DNA of 5,699 nt. Source: JAOUEA01 sp035249905 (GTDB taxonomy: Bacteria > Actinomycetota > UBA4738 > HRBIN12). The notes beneath the pieces are model-generated. The model did no database searches. It was not told the origin of the DNA and saw only the letters and a list, made by a program, of their open reading frames with translations. The first letter of the stretch is position 1. Every line of letters starts with the position of its first letter. Below are positions 4,774 to 5,699 of this stretch, piece by piece. Made by a program: the position numbers and the translations under genes. Location: positions 1 through 5,699 of the forward strand of contig DATFFT010000052.1 of assembly GCA_035249905.1 (NCBI GenBank), written 5' to 3'.

Positions 4774-5699
4774 GTGCTGCGCGAGCTCCACATCTCGGGG
4801 CTGGGGGTCATCGACGACCTCGACCTGCCGCTGCACGCGGGCCTCAACGTCCTGACGGGAGAGACGGGCGCCGGCAAGACGATGATCACCGTCGGGCTCG
4901 CGCTCGCGCTCGGGGCGAGGGCCAATGCCTCGCTCGTGCGCGACGGCGCCGATGCCGCGCGAGTGCAGGCGCTGTTCGAGGTGGACCGGGTGAGCGAGGC
5001 GCGGGCCGTCCTCGATGGGTGGGTCGACGACGGCGAGGTGCTACTTGCGCGAACGATCCCGGCCGAGGGCAAGGGAACGGCTCGCATCGGCGGACAGCTC
5101 GCGACCGCGTCCGCGCTGGCCACGCTCGGACCCGTGCTGGTCGAGGTGCACGGGCAGGGCCAGACGCAGCGGCTGCTCGAGCCGGCGGTCCAGACGGCCT
5201 TCCTCGATCGGTACGCGGGCGATCGTCACCTCGTCGCCCTGGCCGCCTTCCGGGAGACACATGACGCCCTGCAGGCCGCGACCTCGGCCGTCGAGCGGCT
5301 CCGCGACGCCGCACGCGATCGCGAGCGCGAGCTCGACCTGCTCGCCTACCAGGTCCGCGAGATCGAAGCGGTCTCCCCGGAGCCGGGGGAGTCGGAGCGC
5401 CTGGCGAGCGAGGAGGCGCGGCTCGGTCATGTCGAGCGGTTGATGGAGTCCGGGGGAGCGGCCGAGGCGGCGCTCGCAGCAGACGACGGCGGGGCGGCCG
5501 ACGCGCTCGGACTGGCCGCCCGGGCCCTCGAGGAAGCGGGCGCGCTCGATCCCGAGGCCGGCGAGCTGGCCGCTCGCGGTGCCGCGCTGGCCGTCGAGGT
5601 CGCGGAGCTGGCGCGTGACGTGCGCGGATACCGGGAGTCCCTCGCCGTCGACCCCGAGCGCCTGCAGCTGCTCCGGGAGCGCATCGGGGCGCTGAAGTC
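4774..5699 (+). CDS. recN: DNA repair ATPase RecN, N-terminal part (runs off the right edge)
   Basis: The gene opens at GTG 4774, nine bases after the nadK stop. An in-frame stop at 4762 rules out an earlier start, and GGAGG (4756-4760) or AGGA (4763-4766) can serve as ribosome binding site. The 308 visible codons, about half of a normal 550-590-residue RecN, begin MLRELHISGLGVIDDLDL. They contain the Walker A motif GETGAGKT (29-36), the VHGQGQTQRLL segment (125-135) that matches the family's HGQH-x-x-Q block, and LLAYQVREIEAV with PEPGESERLASEEARL, where the first arm of the coiled coil begins. The signature, Walker B and C-terminal ATPase half lie beyond the window. RecN is an SMC-like protein that gathers broken DNA ends for RecA-dependent repair. 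Departures seen: GKT rather than the usual GKS, and RIGGQ where RINGR is common. Identity is secure. Confidence 0.94.
   Translation, partial: MLRELHISGLGVIDDLDLPLHAGLNVLTGETGAGKTMITVGLALALGARANASLVRDGADAARVQALFEVDRVSEARAVLDGWVDDGEVLLARTIPAEGKGTARIGGQLATASALATLGPVLVEVHGQGQTQRLLEPAVQTAFLDRYAGDRHLVALAAFRETHDALQAATSAVERLRDAARDRERELDLLAYQVREIEAVSPEPGESERLASEEARLGHVERLMESGGAAEAALAADDGGAADALGLAARALEEAGALDPEAGELAARGAALAVEVAELARDVRGYRESLAVDPERLQLLRERIGALK

Noticed and set aside
2732..4836. Long minus-strand open frames across tlyA and nadK (about 303 and 359 codons)
   Set aside because: Both are antisense shadows caused by high third-position GC; no recognisable domain and low-complexity composition.
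4104..5264. Plus-strand frame of about 386 codons spanning the end of nadK and the start of recN
   Set aside because: It is out of frame with both genes, whose motifs are unmistakable, and its translation is almost entirely Arg/Ala/Gly.
1..5699. Looked for CRISPR arrays, tRNA/rRNA, insertion-sequence ends, attachment sites and phage genes
   Set aside because: No spaced direct repeats, RNA-gene landmarks, terminal inverted repeats or mobile-element proteins were found; nearly every base is taken up by ordinary chromosomal genes.

Overview
The window is a gene-dense, very GC-rich stretch of bacterial chromosome. G/C-ending codons dominate, non-ATG starts are common (five GTG, one TTG and two ATG by my reading), and the gene order is of a kind known from Actinomycetota. 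The order HAD phosphatase, small protein, tlyA, nadK, recN matches Mycobacterium tuberculosis Rv1692-Rv1696. I therefore infer an actinobacterial chromosome. It may come from a deep or uncultured lineage, because several proteins carry small departures from the textbook motifs. There are no signs of phage, insertion sequences, CRISPR, tRNA or rRNA.

Left part (1-613): the N-terminal piece of a metallo-beta-lactamase-fold protein runs leftward off the window edge. Diverging from it across about 80 bases is a short OB-fold protein resembling single-stranded-DNA-binding proteins, with a strong ribosome binding site.

Middle (555-1766, minus strand): a full-length DUF1015 protein faces the SSB-like gene. 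The two genes overlap tail to tail by 59 bases. The DUF1015 gene appears to be read from a promoter whose -10 box lies so close to the GTG start that the transcript would be leaderless.

Right part (1827-5699, plus strand): a compact block of five genes in one direction. They encode a NagD/glycerol-3-phosphate-phosphatase-like HAD hydrolase (TTG start), a 132-residue protein with a phasin-like or coiled-coil body and a basic tail, the rRNA 2'-O-methyltransferase TlyA, NAD kinase, and the first 308 codons of the DNA-repair ATPase RecN. Gaps are 55, 16, -4 and 9 bases, so tlyA-nadK-recN are almost certainly cotranscribed, and tlyA-nadK are translationally coupled through a GTGA overlap.

This is mainly conserved housekeeping chromosome, and I found no clear evidence of an undescribed defence or mobile system. 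The points most worth a second look are the SSB/DUF1015 convergent overlap, the leaderless divergent promoter, the unrecognised small basic-tailed protein in the tlyA operon, and the motif substitutions in NadK, RecN and TlyA.
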